Positions 1 through 6,650 of a DNA stretch of 7,137 bases are shown here, in pieces. Position 1 is the first letter of the stretch. Every line of letters starts with the position of its first letter. This DNA comes from Oscillospiraceae bacterium (GTDB taxonomy: Bacteria > Bacillota > Clostridia > Oscillospirales > Ruminococcaceae). The stretch spans positions 1 to 7,137 of the forward strand of contig SVMQ01000110.1 of assembly GCA_015067375.1 (NCBI GenBank), read 5' to 3'. A program made the translations under genes and the position numbers. The notes beneath the pieces are model-generated. The model did no database searches and was not told the DNA's origin. It saw only the letters and a list, made by a program, of their open reading frames with translations.

Positions 1-1
1 A

Positions 2-1267
2 GCCTCTGCCGCAACCGATACTACCGTAAAGCTGAGTAGTTCCTCGCTTACAGTAGCGGTAGGCGAAGCGCGGACTATCACGCTGAAAAATGCAGAGGGT
101 ACGGTTAAATGGTCATCCTCTGACAGTACAGTTGCTACTGTAAAAGCAGGAAAGATCACAGGCAAAAAAACAGGTACAGCAACTATAACAGCAAAGTATG
201 CTTCAAAGAGCTATTCCTGCAAGGTGACGATCACCAGATTCCGCATGACGGGAAGATCTTCTATGGAAGTCGGTGACGCTGCCACTTTCAAGGTAATAGG
301 CAGAACAAAAGGCAAGACAGCCACATGGTCTACCTCAGACGCTTCTGTAGCAACGGTAAGTAAAAACGGAAAGGTGACGGCACACAGATCTGGCACGGTA
401 AAGATCTCAGTAAAAATAGACGGACTGCGTATTACAAAGACCGTCAAAATAAAGGGCTTTTCGATAAATGTGACAAAACGCGAACTCAGCAAAGGACAGT
501 CGCTGCAGCTCAAATGCACTGATGCGCCCAAGGGTACTATAGTATGGACAAGCTCAAACACAGCAGTCGCCACTGTTACAGCTAACGGCAAGGTAAAGGC
601 GGTGGCCAAAGGAAAAACTACTATCACAGCCACAGCAGGCGGCAAAAAAGCGACCTGCATCATAACTGTAACTGATACTCAGCTTCCCGTTCCCTGCAAC
701 AGTTATCCCGTGATAAGAAGCGATGTGACTATCGACGATATTATCGGCGGTCTGAAAAAAGGAATGTCAGGCGCAGAGGTAGCAAAGGTCAAGGGAATAG
801 ATCCCGATAAAACTTATACAAACAAATATACCGACGGAACGATCGAAGTAAAGGACAGCATTTTTAATGATGACGGATATACCGTGTATGAGCGCAAGTA
901 TGATTTCACATACGGCAACAGCTACATGGGTCTGGTGAAAATACAATACTACACGACCAAAAGCAATGGACTGACGAGAATATATCTGTTGTTCAGCGAT
1001 GGGGTCACAATGTCTCATTTCTGGGACGCAGATAAATATAAGGAGTACTATAGAACCGCACAGGCAAGCAATGAGCTTTATGATATGCTCTCTGACTCCT
1101 CGGAATGGAGCTTGCTCCTGCCGCTGAATACTACCACAAACACAAGCACTGTCACGATACAGACGGCATCTTTTATGAACGATGATATGACTGCGGGCTA
1201 CACCTATATGTTTGACGGGGGTACCTATGGCATAGTAATAAGCGAAGCTATACGCATCGACCTGTAA
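2..1267 (+). CDS. Big_2 Ig-like repeat surface or secreted protein, 5' end outside window
   Basis: The frame is open from base 2 to the TAA at 1265-1267, giving 421 visible residues; the N-terminus (expected signal peptide) lies upstream. A GTG at 224 is in frame but falls between two repeats with no ribosome binding site, so it is not the start. Three bacterial Ig-like group 2 repeats are visible at about residues 7-76, 79-150 and 153-224. Each has the hallmark order: a hydrophobic strand, VGE/GD or KGQ turn, W(S/T)(S/T)S-(D/N)-x-x-VATV, NGKV or GKI, then GTATIT-like strand. Such repeats usually act as extracellular spacers or adhesion modules. Residues about 230-421 form a separate domain rich in Tyr, Thr and Asp, with a helix-like segment containing GMSGAEV (about 254-260) followed by predicted strands. 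I do not recognise a catalytic site, a dockerin, or an LPXTG sorting signal at the C-terminus. Function beyond surface location is unknown. Ig repeat call is firm; export is inferred. Confidence 0.88.
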   Translation, partial: ASAATDTTVKLSSSSLTVAVGEARTITLKNAEGTVKWSSSDSTVATVKAGKITGKKTGTATITAKYASKSYSCKVTITRFRMTGRSSMEVGDAATFKVIGRTKGKTATWSTSDASVATVSKNGKVTAHRSGTVKISVKIDGLRITKTVKIKGFSINVTKRELSKGQSLQLKCTDAPKGTIVWTSSNTAVATVTANGKVKAVAKGKTTITATAGGKKATCIITVTDTQLPVPCNSYPVIRSDVTIDDIIGGLKKGMSGAEVAKVKGIDPDKTYTNKYTDGTIEVKDSIFNDDGYTVYERKYDFTYGNSYMGLVKIQYYTTKSNGLTRIYLLFSDGVTMSHFWDADKYKEYYRTAQASNELYDMLSDSSEWSLLLPLNTTTNTSTVTIQTASFMNDDMTAGYTYMFDGGTYGIVISEAIRIDL

Positions 1268-1298
1268 TTAATGACTATTACCGATATATATGTTTTTT

Positions 1299-1326
1299 AC
1301 GCAGGAGTACCCCTCCTGCGTTTTTT
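1299..1326 (+). terminator. Rho-independent terminator of the Big_2 gene
   Basis: A perfect 9-bp stem, ACGCAGGAG (1299-1307) with CTCCTGCGT (1313-1321), has a 5-nt loop and runs straight into six T residues (1321-1326). It begins about 31 nt after the stop codon of the Big_2 gene and separates it from the cyclase gene, so the two are unlikely to be one operon. Confidence 0.92.
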
Positions 1327-1445
1327 CTATCGTTCATAGTCTGCTGTCGGTAGCCTTTGTACCTGTCGCCTGATATGGATTTATGCATATAATATATAAT
1401 AAATAACATAATTTCGACATTTGTTACAATTATCTTTCTAAGGTG

Positions 1446-1474
1446 TTGCTTTTAATGATATTTTATGTTATACT
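1446..1474 (+). promoter_or_regulatory. Sigma-A promoter for the diguanylate cyclase gene
   Basis: A -35 box TTGCTT (1446-1451), a 17-bp spacer and a -10 box TATACT (1469-1474) are present, with an extended -10 TGT at 1466-1468. Transcription would start near 1481, leaving a leader of about 34 nt, too short for a riboswitch. The upstream 1380-1430 stretch is very AT-rich. Confidence 0.72.
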
Positions 1475-1514
1475 ATTAACAAAGTAAAAACATCAATTTC
1501 CGACAGGAGTATTC

Positions 1515-2585
1515 ATGACTATTAATATTGAAAAACTTAATCTGTCAAGCTCTCTGAAATACAGGTCGATGTTTATTGCGGGCGGCATAATACATTGTTG
1601 CTTTTTATTGTGCTTTGTTTTTCTCAGGCTCATGCCACTCGTTTATGTCAATATCGGAAGTGTGCTGCTGTATATCATCGGTGCTGTGTTCAGTGTTGAT
1701 AAAAAGGGCATGATGCGCTATGGATGGATAATTGCATTTTATGTTGAGATCATGTTCCATGCCGTGCTTTGCACGCTGCTGCTTGGCAATAATGTAGGCT
1801 TTCATCTGTATTCGCTCGTCATCATACCTATGAGCATCTATGTGCTTTTTTTCAGCTGCAGGCTTGAAAAGTTTCTGATAACGTTCCTGACATTTGTTGT
1901 CGGGTCGGCAGCGATGGTGGCAGGCTCATTTGTTGTGCTGGGTAAAACACAGAGTCTTCCATACTATCCGCTGAGTTATGATGAAACAGAGCGCCTGCGC
2001 ATGATGAATCTGGTGTTCGTTGCGATAATGCTGGCTGTATTCTCGCTGCTGTTTGCGGTGGAGATATACATACTGGTGCAGCATCTGAATGACTCTAACC
2101 GTCGCCTTGAATATACCGCGACGCATGACGAGCTGACCGGACTCTACAACCGCCGCAGTATCAAGCCGCTGTTTGAAAAGCTTGAGGCAAGCGGTGAGCC
2201 GTACTGCATAGCGCTTGGCGACATCGATGACTTCAAAAAGGTGAATGACACGCACGGACATGATGCAGGCGACCTTGTGCTCAAGACCGTTTCTTCGCTC
2301 ATCATGGATGGAATACAGTGGGATGACATTGCCTGTCGCTGGGGCGGCGAGGAGATACTGGTCATCCTCCGCGGCAGTTATGACGACTGTTATGCCCGTA
2401 TGCAGGCGATACATGAGCATATCCGTGCCGAAAAAGTCTGTTATACTGACAGGCAGATAGGCGTTACGATGACCTTCGGCTTCTCTGACGGCAGGAGCGA
2501 AAAGGGCAGTGACGCGCTTATCTCAGCGGTGGACAAAAAGCTTTATCACGGCAAAAAGAACGGCAAAGATCAGATAGTTAAATAA
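1515..2585 (+). CDS. Membrane diguanylate cyclase (six TM helices + GGDEF)
   Basis: This 356-residue protein should make cyclic-di-GMP from two GTP at the inner face of the membrane. About six hydrophobic helices (roughly residues 17-38, 42-62, 69-90, 95-115, 118-143, 165-190) form an N-terminal membrane sensor of a type I cannot assign. A GGDEF domain follows from about 200, opening with the classic HDELTGLYNRR. Active-site features are intact: metal-binding Asp236 in GDIDDF, Asn244 and Asp253 (HGHDAGD) for GTP, and the signature GGEEI at 277-281, an accepted GGEEF variant. The inhibitory I-site RxxD, expected five residues before the signature, reads QWDD (268-271), so the Arg is missing and product inhibition is probably weak or absent. 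ATG 1515 is chosen because AGGAG (1505-1509) sits 5 nt upstream. The gene has its own promoter and terminator and converges on a phosphodiesterase gene. The stimulus is unknown. Confidence 0.94.
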   Translation: MTINIEKLNLSSSLKYRSMFIAGGIIHCCFLLCFVFLRLMPLVYVNIGSVLLYIIGAVFSVDKKGMMRYGWIIAFYVEIMFHAVLCTLLLGNNVGFHLYSLVIIPMSIYVLFFSCRLEKFLITFLTFVVGSAAMVAGSFVVLGKTQSLPYYPLSYDETERLRMMNLVFVAIMLAVFSLLFAVEIYILVQHLNDSNRRLEYTATHDELTGLYNRRSIKPLFEKLEASGEPYCIALGDIDDFKKVNDTHGHDAGDLVLKTVSSLIMDGIQWDDIACRWGGEEILVILRGSYDDCYARMQAIHEHIRAEKVCYTDRQIGVTMTFGFSDGRSEKGSDALISAVDKKLYHGKKNGKDQIVK

Positions 2586-2587
2586 AG

Positions 2588-2633
2588 AACTCCCTCCTAT
2601 GGTATGCAGACCACAGGAGGGAGTTTTGTTGTT
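2588..2633. terminator. Bidirectional terminator between converging cyclase and phosphodiesterase genes
   Basis: AACTCCCTCCT (2588-2598) pairs perfectly with AGGAGGGAGTT (2615-2625). The hairpin continues past one A/C mismatch with TGGT/ACCA (2600-2603 with 2610-2613) and a 6-nt loop. On the + strand the stem leads into TTTTGTTGTT, and on the - strand into a T-rich CTTTATTT. It lies 2 nt after the cyclase stop and about 20 nt after the phosphodiesterase stop, so it can serve both genes. Confidence 0.9.
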
Positions 2634-2645
2634 ATAGATATGGGA

Positions 2646-4337
2646 TCATAGCTTTTTTTCGTAGTCCTTAGCGGCAAGACGCTTGAGGAAATCCTCGCCG
2701 CACATCGGTCTGTCGTAGAGGTAGCCCTGTACCATCGTACAGCCTATGTCCTTGAGAAGCTTTGCCTGTTCGACTGTTTCAACGCCCTCGGCGATAGCCT
2801 TCATGCCAAGCTCGTTGACCATGTTGATGATGTTTCGGACAACTATCTCGTCGGTCTTGCTGTGGCTGCGCATGATATTGTCGAGGAAGGATTTGTCCAG
2901 CTTGACAACATCGAACATAAAATCCGTCAGCAGATTCAGCGAGGAATAGCCCGTGCCGAAGTCGTCTATCGAGGTAACTACGCCGTTGTGCTTCATTTCG
3001 CTTACAAGCGCTTTGAATGCGTTGTAGTCGCTGAAGTCAGACATCTCCGTAAGCTCTATTTCGATATAGCGCGTGTCAATGTTGTATTTTCTGATAACGG
3101 ACAGGATATCCTGCGCGATATTAGGATTGTGCAGATGTGTTTTGGAGAAGTTTACCGATACGGTGACAGGCTCCAGTCCCTGCTTTATCCATTCGTTGAT
3201 GTCGCGGCATACGTTTTCCAGCATATAGAAGTCCAGTGCGCACACATTTCCGTCACGCTCGAAAAGCGGAATGAACTCCATGGGCGGAATTATTGCTCCG
3301 TCGCGCTTCCAGCGCACCAGTGCCTCACAGCCGCACATCCTGCTGGTGTTAAGGTCTACCTTTGGCTGGTAGTACACCATAAACTCACGATCTTTCAGCG
3401 CTGTGGGGAATGCGGCTGTCAGCGTATGCTCGCGCTGCAGCTTTTGCATTATCTCGGGCGTGAATGTGACAGCGTCGGCGGTGGGGGAGCGGCGTGCGTT
3501 GCTTGCGGCGGTGGAGATGCAGTTCATTACGAATGGCATCTTGTCGCCTTGCTGTATATAGTATACACCGATATGTGCGCCTATGGTAAAGGGGATGACA
3601 GAGCTTTCAAGTGCGACCTCTATAAGCGCATTTTTGAGATAAGAGATCATCTCGTCGGTACGTTCTTTTCTGATCAGCAGTGTGAAATTATCGCCGCCAA
3701 GACGCGCAGCGAATTCGCCCATGTGCAGCTTTTCATGAAGTGCGGCGGCATAAGCCTTTATTGCGATATCGCCGTTTTTGCTGCCTATCTGGCTGTTGAC
3801 GCATCGGAAGTTCTTCAGGTTGAAGTACATCGCGGTGTATTCGTGCAGCTTGTTCTGACCGAAAAGCTCGTTGCCTATCGCAAGGAAGCCCATGGTGTTC
3901 GGCAGCTTTGTCAGTGCGTCGGTAGAAAGCGAATTTCTGAGGATCTCGGTAAGTCTGGCGCGTCCGAAAAGAACATAAAGACACCTGTGCAGAAAACCGA
4001 TCTGCGCCTTTTCGTCTTCGTTCCACTCATAGCCGCTCTCAGCACGGGAGGTGATGACCGCAACGCCGTTATCTCCTGTTGAATACTCGTTTCTGACTGT
4101 GCTTTCGCTGCAGCCGTTCTTAGAGATGTACAGCTCCTTTGTCAGGGTCACGCCTTTTTCATTATAGGGCATCGGCGGAGAGCTAAGCTCGCACAGCATC
4201 GTACCCAGATGCAGGTCGGGCGCGATATGTACAAGCTCTGCGCGGATCGGATCTGTAAGCGCCTCCATCGGAAGCCCTGATCTCTCAACATTATCATAGA
4301 ATTTTCTGAATCTTTCACTGCATAGAATAATCTCCAT
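2646..4337 (-). CDS. GGDEF-EAL protein, probable c-di-GMP phosphodiesterase with degenerate GGDEF domain
   Basis: The 563-residue protein is soluble: no signal peptide or membrane helix is visible. Residues 1 to about 130 are an unassigned, perhaps GAF-like, sensor region. A GGDEF domain follows (about 138-300, starting DALTKLPN) but its signature is GGDNF (214-218) and the metal Asp is Asn173 in FNLKNF, so it is very likely not a cyclase; it may still bind GTP. The EAL domain (about 312-560) has every expected catalytic element: EAL at 338-340, Asn396 in SVNFS, Glu428 in IELTE, Asp458-Asp459 in the DDFGTGYSS loop, Lys479 in VKLDKSF, EGVE at 517-520 and Gln537 in QGYLYDRP. It should therefore linearise c-di-GMP to pGpG. 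ATG 4337 is chosen over an in-frame GTG at 4379 because AGGAGG lies 6 nt upstream and the GTG falls inside the promoter. The gene converges on the cyclase gene and diverges from the chemoreceptor gene. Confidence 0.94.
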   Translation of the reverse strand: MEIILCSERFRKFYDNVERSGLPMEALTDPIRAELVHIAPDLHLGTMLCELSSPPMPYNEKGVTLTKELYISKNGCSESTVRNEYSTGDNGVAVITSRAESGYEWNEDEKAQIGFLHRCLYVLFGRARLTEILRNSLSTDALTKLPNTMGFLAIGNELFGQNKLHEYTAMYFNLKNFRCVNSQIGSKNGDIAIKAYAAALHEKLHMGEFAARLGGDNFTLLIRKERTDEMISYLKNALIEVALESSVIPFTIGAHIGVYYIQQGDKMPFVMNCISTAASNARRSPTADAVTFTPEIMQKLQREHTLTAAFPTALKDREFMVYYQPKVDLNTSRMCGCEALVRWKRDGAIIPPMEFIPLFERDGNVCALDFYMLENVCRDINEWIKQGLEPVTVSVNFSKTHLHNPNIAQDILSVIRKYNIDTRYIEIELTEMSDFSDYNAFKALVSEMKHNGVVTSIDDFGTGYSSLNLLTDFMFDVVKLDKSFLDNIMRSHSKTDEIVVRNIINMVNELGMKAIAEGVETVEQAKLLKDIGCTMVQGYLYDRPMCGEDFLKRLAAKDYEKKL

Positions 4338-4343
4338 GATGTG

Positions 4344-4349
4344 CCTCCT
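4344..4349 (-). promoter_or_regulatory. Ribosome binding site that fixes the phosphodiesterase start
   Basis: AGGAGG on the - strand lies 6 nt before ATG 4337. It settles the start there and not at the GTG at 4379, which would add 14 residues with no ribosome binding site. Confidence 0.85.
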
Positions 4350-4369
4350 GATTTTTGTATCCTGATTAT

Positions 4370-4398
4370 AGTTTATCACTTTTATTACAAAACGTCAA
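4370..4398 (-). promoter_or_regulatory. Sigma-A promoter for the GGDEF-EAL gene
   Basis: Read on the - strand: -35 TTGACG (4398-4393), 17-bp spacer, -10 TAAACT (4375-4370) with an extended TGA directly before it. Start of transcription would be near 4363, giving a leader of about 26 nt. A perfect TATAAT also occurs at 4370-4365 but is 22 bp from the -35, so it is less likely. A run of seven A residues sits just upstream of the -35, as in an UP element. Confidence 0.75.
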
Positions 4399-4409
4399 TA
4401 TGCTTTTTT

Positions 4410-4472
4410 TGCAAAATGTCTAAAAAAGGGTGTGTAATGGTATTGTTAATTTATAATCATTGACATTTTGCA
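4410..4472. repeat. 11-bp perfect inverted repeat in the divergent promoter region
   Basis: TGCAAAATGTC (4410-4420) and GACATTTTGCA (4462-4472) are exact reverse complements separated by 41 bp. The right arm overlaps the -35 and spacer of the chemoreceptor promoter. The left arm lies 12 bp upstream of the phosphodiesterase -35. Extending outward gives T[A/T]GACATTTTGCA, 12 of 13 matching between arms. It could be an operator pair, or a duplicated -35 region. The repeat is seen directly; the function is inferred. Confidence 0.6.
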
Positions 4473-4488
4473 TAAATGGTGATATAAT
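4460..4488 (+). promoter_or_regulatory. Consensus sigma-A promoter for the chemoreceptor gene
   Basis: Perfect TTGACA (4460-4465), 17-bp spacer, perfect TATAAT (4483-4488) and an extended TGA (4480-4482) make this the strongest promoter in the window. The transcript would start near 4495 and have a leader of about 97 nt. I looked in that leader for class I or II c-di-GMP riboswitch landmarks and found none. Confidence 0.88.
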
Positions 4489-4591
4489 ATAAATGTAATT
4501 ATTTAGCATTATTCAACAGTTGTCTATATTTATCGGAATTGGATGTGCTTGGTGATTAACTTTTATATGTTGAAAGCGGAGGTTTTGGAAA

Positions 4592-6274
4592 ATGAAAAAG
4601 ATGGCTCAGTCAACAAAGGCGCGCCTGCTGCTAATTGTTGCAATGATAATGCTCGTAGTTGTGACAATAAGCTCGCTCGTGCTTGGAAATGTCAACAGTA
4701 CGCTTGAGAATACCCTTGAGGACAGATATCAGCTTTATGTCGGCGCTGAGAATTACAGAAATGCATCCGAGCTGCTGACAAGGCAGGCGAGAATGTACGC
4801 TACCACAGGCGACACTGTTTACTACGACGCCTATATGGAGGAGATAAATACCACAAAGTCCCGCGAGACCAACCTTGAGGCGATGAAGGTCATCGGTCTG
4901 ACGGATGAGGAGCTTTCCTATATGGAGAAGATCGCGGCTTGCTCCGCTGAGATGTGCCTGTATGAGGACAGATGCTTTCAGTATGTTCAGGCGGGCGATC
5001 TTACCGCCGCATCCAACGAGGTATACAGCGACGCCTACAATGCGCTTTCCGCTGAGGTGTCAGGCTACACCGATACTTTCGGTACTCTGATACAGGAAAG
5101 AGTTCAGAAGGAAGTTGACAAGATAGGAACTTATGTCTTTGTATGCGATATCGCACAGTACATAGCTATCGCTGTAACTATACTTATCCAGATCATCGTT
5201 GTGATCTTTGTATTCAGAGAGCTTATCAGACCTATCGTTGCGACCGAGAAGAAGATGAAGGATTTCGTAAGCGGCGATATCCATTCTCCGTTCAATATTC
5301 CCGTTGACAATACAGAGGTAGGTCAGACCGCTAAGGCTATCAACGACTTCCAGTCCTATCAGAAGGCTATTATCGCTGATATCAACTATCTGCTGGGCGA
5401 GATGGCAAACGGCAACTTCGTCATCGAGACCAGATGCGAGGAGAATTACAGGGGCGACTATGCAGATATTCTTGCATCCATCAGAAACATCGTTTCTACA
5501 CTCAATGCTACACTGTACGATATTTACGAGACCGCAAATCAGGTAGACAGCGGCGCTTCTCAGGTGGCATCCGCTTCTATCGACCTTTCTCAGGGCGCTA
5601 CCGAGCAGGCGGCTTCCATCGAGGAGCTTTCCGCTACCGTAAATGTCATTGCTGAAAAGGTCAAGGCAAACGCGAACGACGCTGTTGAGGCGAACAACAA
5701 GACAAACGACGCAGGCGCTGAGCTTTCTCAGGTAAACGACAAGATGGGCGAGCTTGTAAAGGCTATGAACGACATCGGCTCTGCTTCCAACCAGACAAAG
5801 GACATCGTAAAGATCATCGACGATATCGCATTCCAGACAAACATCCTCGCACTGAATGCCGCTGTCGAGGCTGCAAGAGCAGGCGACGCGGGTAAGGGCT
5901 TCGCGGTAGTTGCTGACGAGGTAAGAAACCTTGCAAGCAAGTCTGCAGAGGCCGTGCAGAACACCACCGCACTTATCGAGAGCATCGTACAGTGCGTAGA
6001 ACTTGGCACGGGTCTTGTTGACGACGTTGCAGATAAGATGAGCATCGTTGCCAATGCCGCTGAGGAAGCTGCAGAGCTGAACATGAGAATGGCTGGCGCG
6101 TCTATGGAGGCTTCCGAGTCCATCGCACAGCTTACCATCGGTGTTGAGCAGATCTCCGATGTCGTACAGACCAACAGTGCTACATCCGAGGAAACTGCCG
6201 CAGCAAGCGAGCAGCTTTCCGCACAGGCTGACAGCTGTAAGGAAATGATTGCTAAGTTCAATCTTAGAACCTGA
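4592..6274 (+). CDS. Methyl-accepting chemotaxis protein
   Basis: This 560-residue transmembrane chemoreceptor should control CheA through CheW at the receptor tip. Residues 11-32 are the first membrane helix. Residues 33-180 form an extracellular, mostly helical ligand domain resembling the four-helix-bundle type. Residues 181-208 are the second membrane helix, followed by a HAMP domain (about 209-262, with ELIRPI at its start) and a second HAMP-like segment (about 263-315, with GEMANGNF). The signalling coiled coil spans about 320-555. Its highly conserved hairpin tip is clear: [20 protein letters not shown] (410-429), then [18 protein letters not shown] to 448. No NWETF-like CheR/CheB tether ends the protein. 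GGAGG (4578-4582) lies 9 nt before ATG 4592. Codons lean to AAG, AAC, GAC and ATC more than in the neighbouring cyclase, consistent with high expression from its consensus promoter. The ligand is unknown. No che or flagellar gene is in the window. Confidence 0.96.
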   Translation: MKKMAQSTKARLLLIVAMIMLVVVTISSLVLGNVNSTLENTLEDRYQLYVGAENYRNASELLTRQARMYATTGDTVYYDAYMEEINTTKSRETNLEAMKVIGLTDEELSYMEKIAACSAEMCLYEDRCFQYVQAGDLTAASNEVYSDAYNALSAEVSGYTDTFGTLIQERVQKEVDKIGTYVFVCDIAQYIAIAVTILIQIIVVIFVFRELIRPIVATEKKMKDFVSGDIHSPFNIPVDNTEVGQTAKAINDFQSYQKAIIADINYLLGEMANGNFVIETRCEENYRGDYADILASIRNIVSTLNATLYDIYETANQVDSGASQVASASIDLSQGATEQAASIEELSATVNVIAEKVKANANDAVEANNKTNDAGAELSQVNDKMGELVKAMNDIGSASNQTKDIVKIIDDIAFQTNILALNAAVEAARAGDAGKGFAVVADEVRNLASKSAEAVQNTTALIESIVQCVELGTGLVDDVADKMSIVANAAEEAAELNMRMAGASMEASESIAQLTIGVEQISDVVQTNSATSEETAAASEQLSAQADSCKEMIAKFNLRT

Positions 6275-6298
6275 TCGTGCATTATAACTGAATAACTG

Positions 6299-6326
6299 AG
6301 CGCCGTTCCTGAAAAGGGGCGGCGCT
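6299..6326 (+). terminator. Hairpin after the chemoreceptor gene, weak U-tract
   Basis: AGCGCCGTTCCT (6299-6310) pairs with AGGGGCGGCGCT (6315-6326), 12 bp including two G-U pairs, closed by a GAAA tetraloop (6311-6314). It starts 24 nt after the stop. What follows is TTGATATCGTTT and not a clean T run, so it may act as a leaky terminator or an mRNA 3'-end stabiliser. Confidence 0.65.
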
Positions 6327-6528
6327 TGATATCGTTTAAGGTGATTTATAGAGCTGAATTATGAAATGTATCATATTCTTGCTGTGCGCAAAAATGAGTT
6401 GTTCGACATATTTCAGAGCTTGTTTACTTCCTGTTTTCTGTATCTAGTAAATATAACTAAAAACTTGTCTATATCAAGTATAATTGATTTTAATTTTTGT
6501 GTGTTTTGTTGAAATTGCAAAAAACTAA

Positions 6529-6557
6529 TTGATGTTTTGAGTTAATTATGGTACAAT
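6529..6557 (+). promoter_or_regulatory. Sigma-A promoter for the binding-fold gene at the right edge
   Basis: -35 TTGATG (6529-6534), 17-bp spacer, -10 TACAAT (6552-6557) with an extended TGG. Start would be near 6564, giving an 87-nt leader. The -35 is followed by TTTTG exactly as in the two promoters at 4370-4398 and 4460-4488, and is preceded by a six-A run like the phosphodiesterase promoter. Confidence 0.72.
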
Positions 6558-6650
6558 AATAATAGAATACTATAATCTGCTCAGCTTGAATAGTCATGGC
6601 AGATATTTCGTAATGATCTCAATAATACGATGTTAGCGTGGTGAAATTCT

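Larger units (their letters stand above)
6275..6650. other. 376-bp stretch without a supported gene
   Basis: It holds the chemoreceptor hairpin at its left end and the promoter and leader of the next gene at its right end. In between (about 6340-6525) is AT-rich DNA with only a 28-codon reading frame at 6361-6447 that lacks a well-placed ribosome binding site. A small hairpin, ATCTGC (6575-6580) with GCAGAT (6599-6604), lies in the downstream leader; its 18-nt loop makes it weak. Confidence 0.6.

Noticed and set aside
211..663. 150-codon - strand frame opposite the Big_2 repeats
   Set aside because: It is a shadow of the repeat-rich sense gene; its hydrophobic Val/Thr/Leu content follows from the reverse complement of Thr/Ala/Lys codons.
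1481..1514. c-di-GMP riboswitch before the cyclase gene
   Set aside because: The leader is only about 34 nt, shorter than any known c-di-GMP aptamer.
2862..4082. 406-codon open frame on the + strand
   Set aside because: It lies entirely antisense to the GGDEF-EAL gene, whose protein has unmistakable domains. Its translation is Cys-, Val- and Tyr-rich with no domain, and no ribosome binding site was found for it.
4338..4379. GTG at 4379 as the start of the GGDEF-EAL gene (577 residues)
   Set aside because: It overlaps the -10 region, lies upstream of the expected transcription start, and has no ribosome binding site, whereas ATG 4337 has AGGAGG at ideal spacing.
6361..6447. 28-codon small ORF between the chemoreceptor and binding-fold genes
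   Set aside because: The nearest purine-rich motif (AAGGTGAT, 6338-6345) is too far upstream, no clear promoter precedes it, and the Cys-rich short peptide has no recognisable character.
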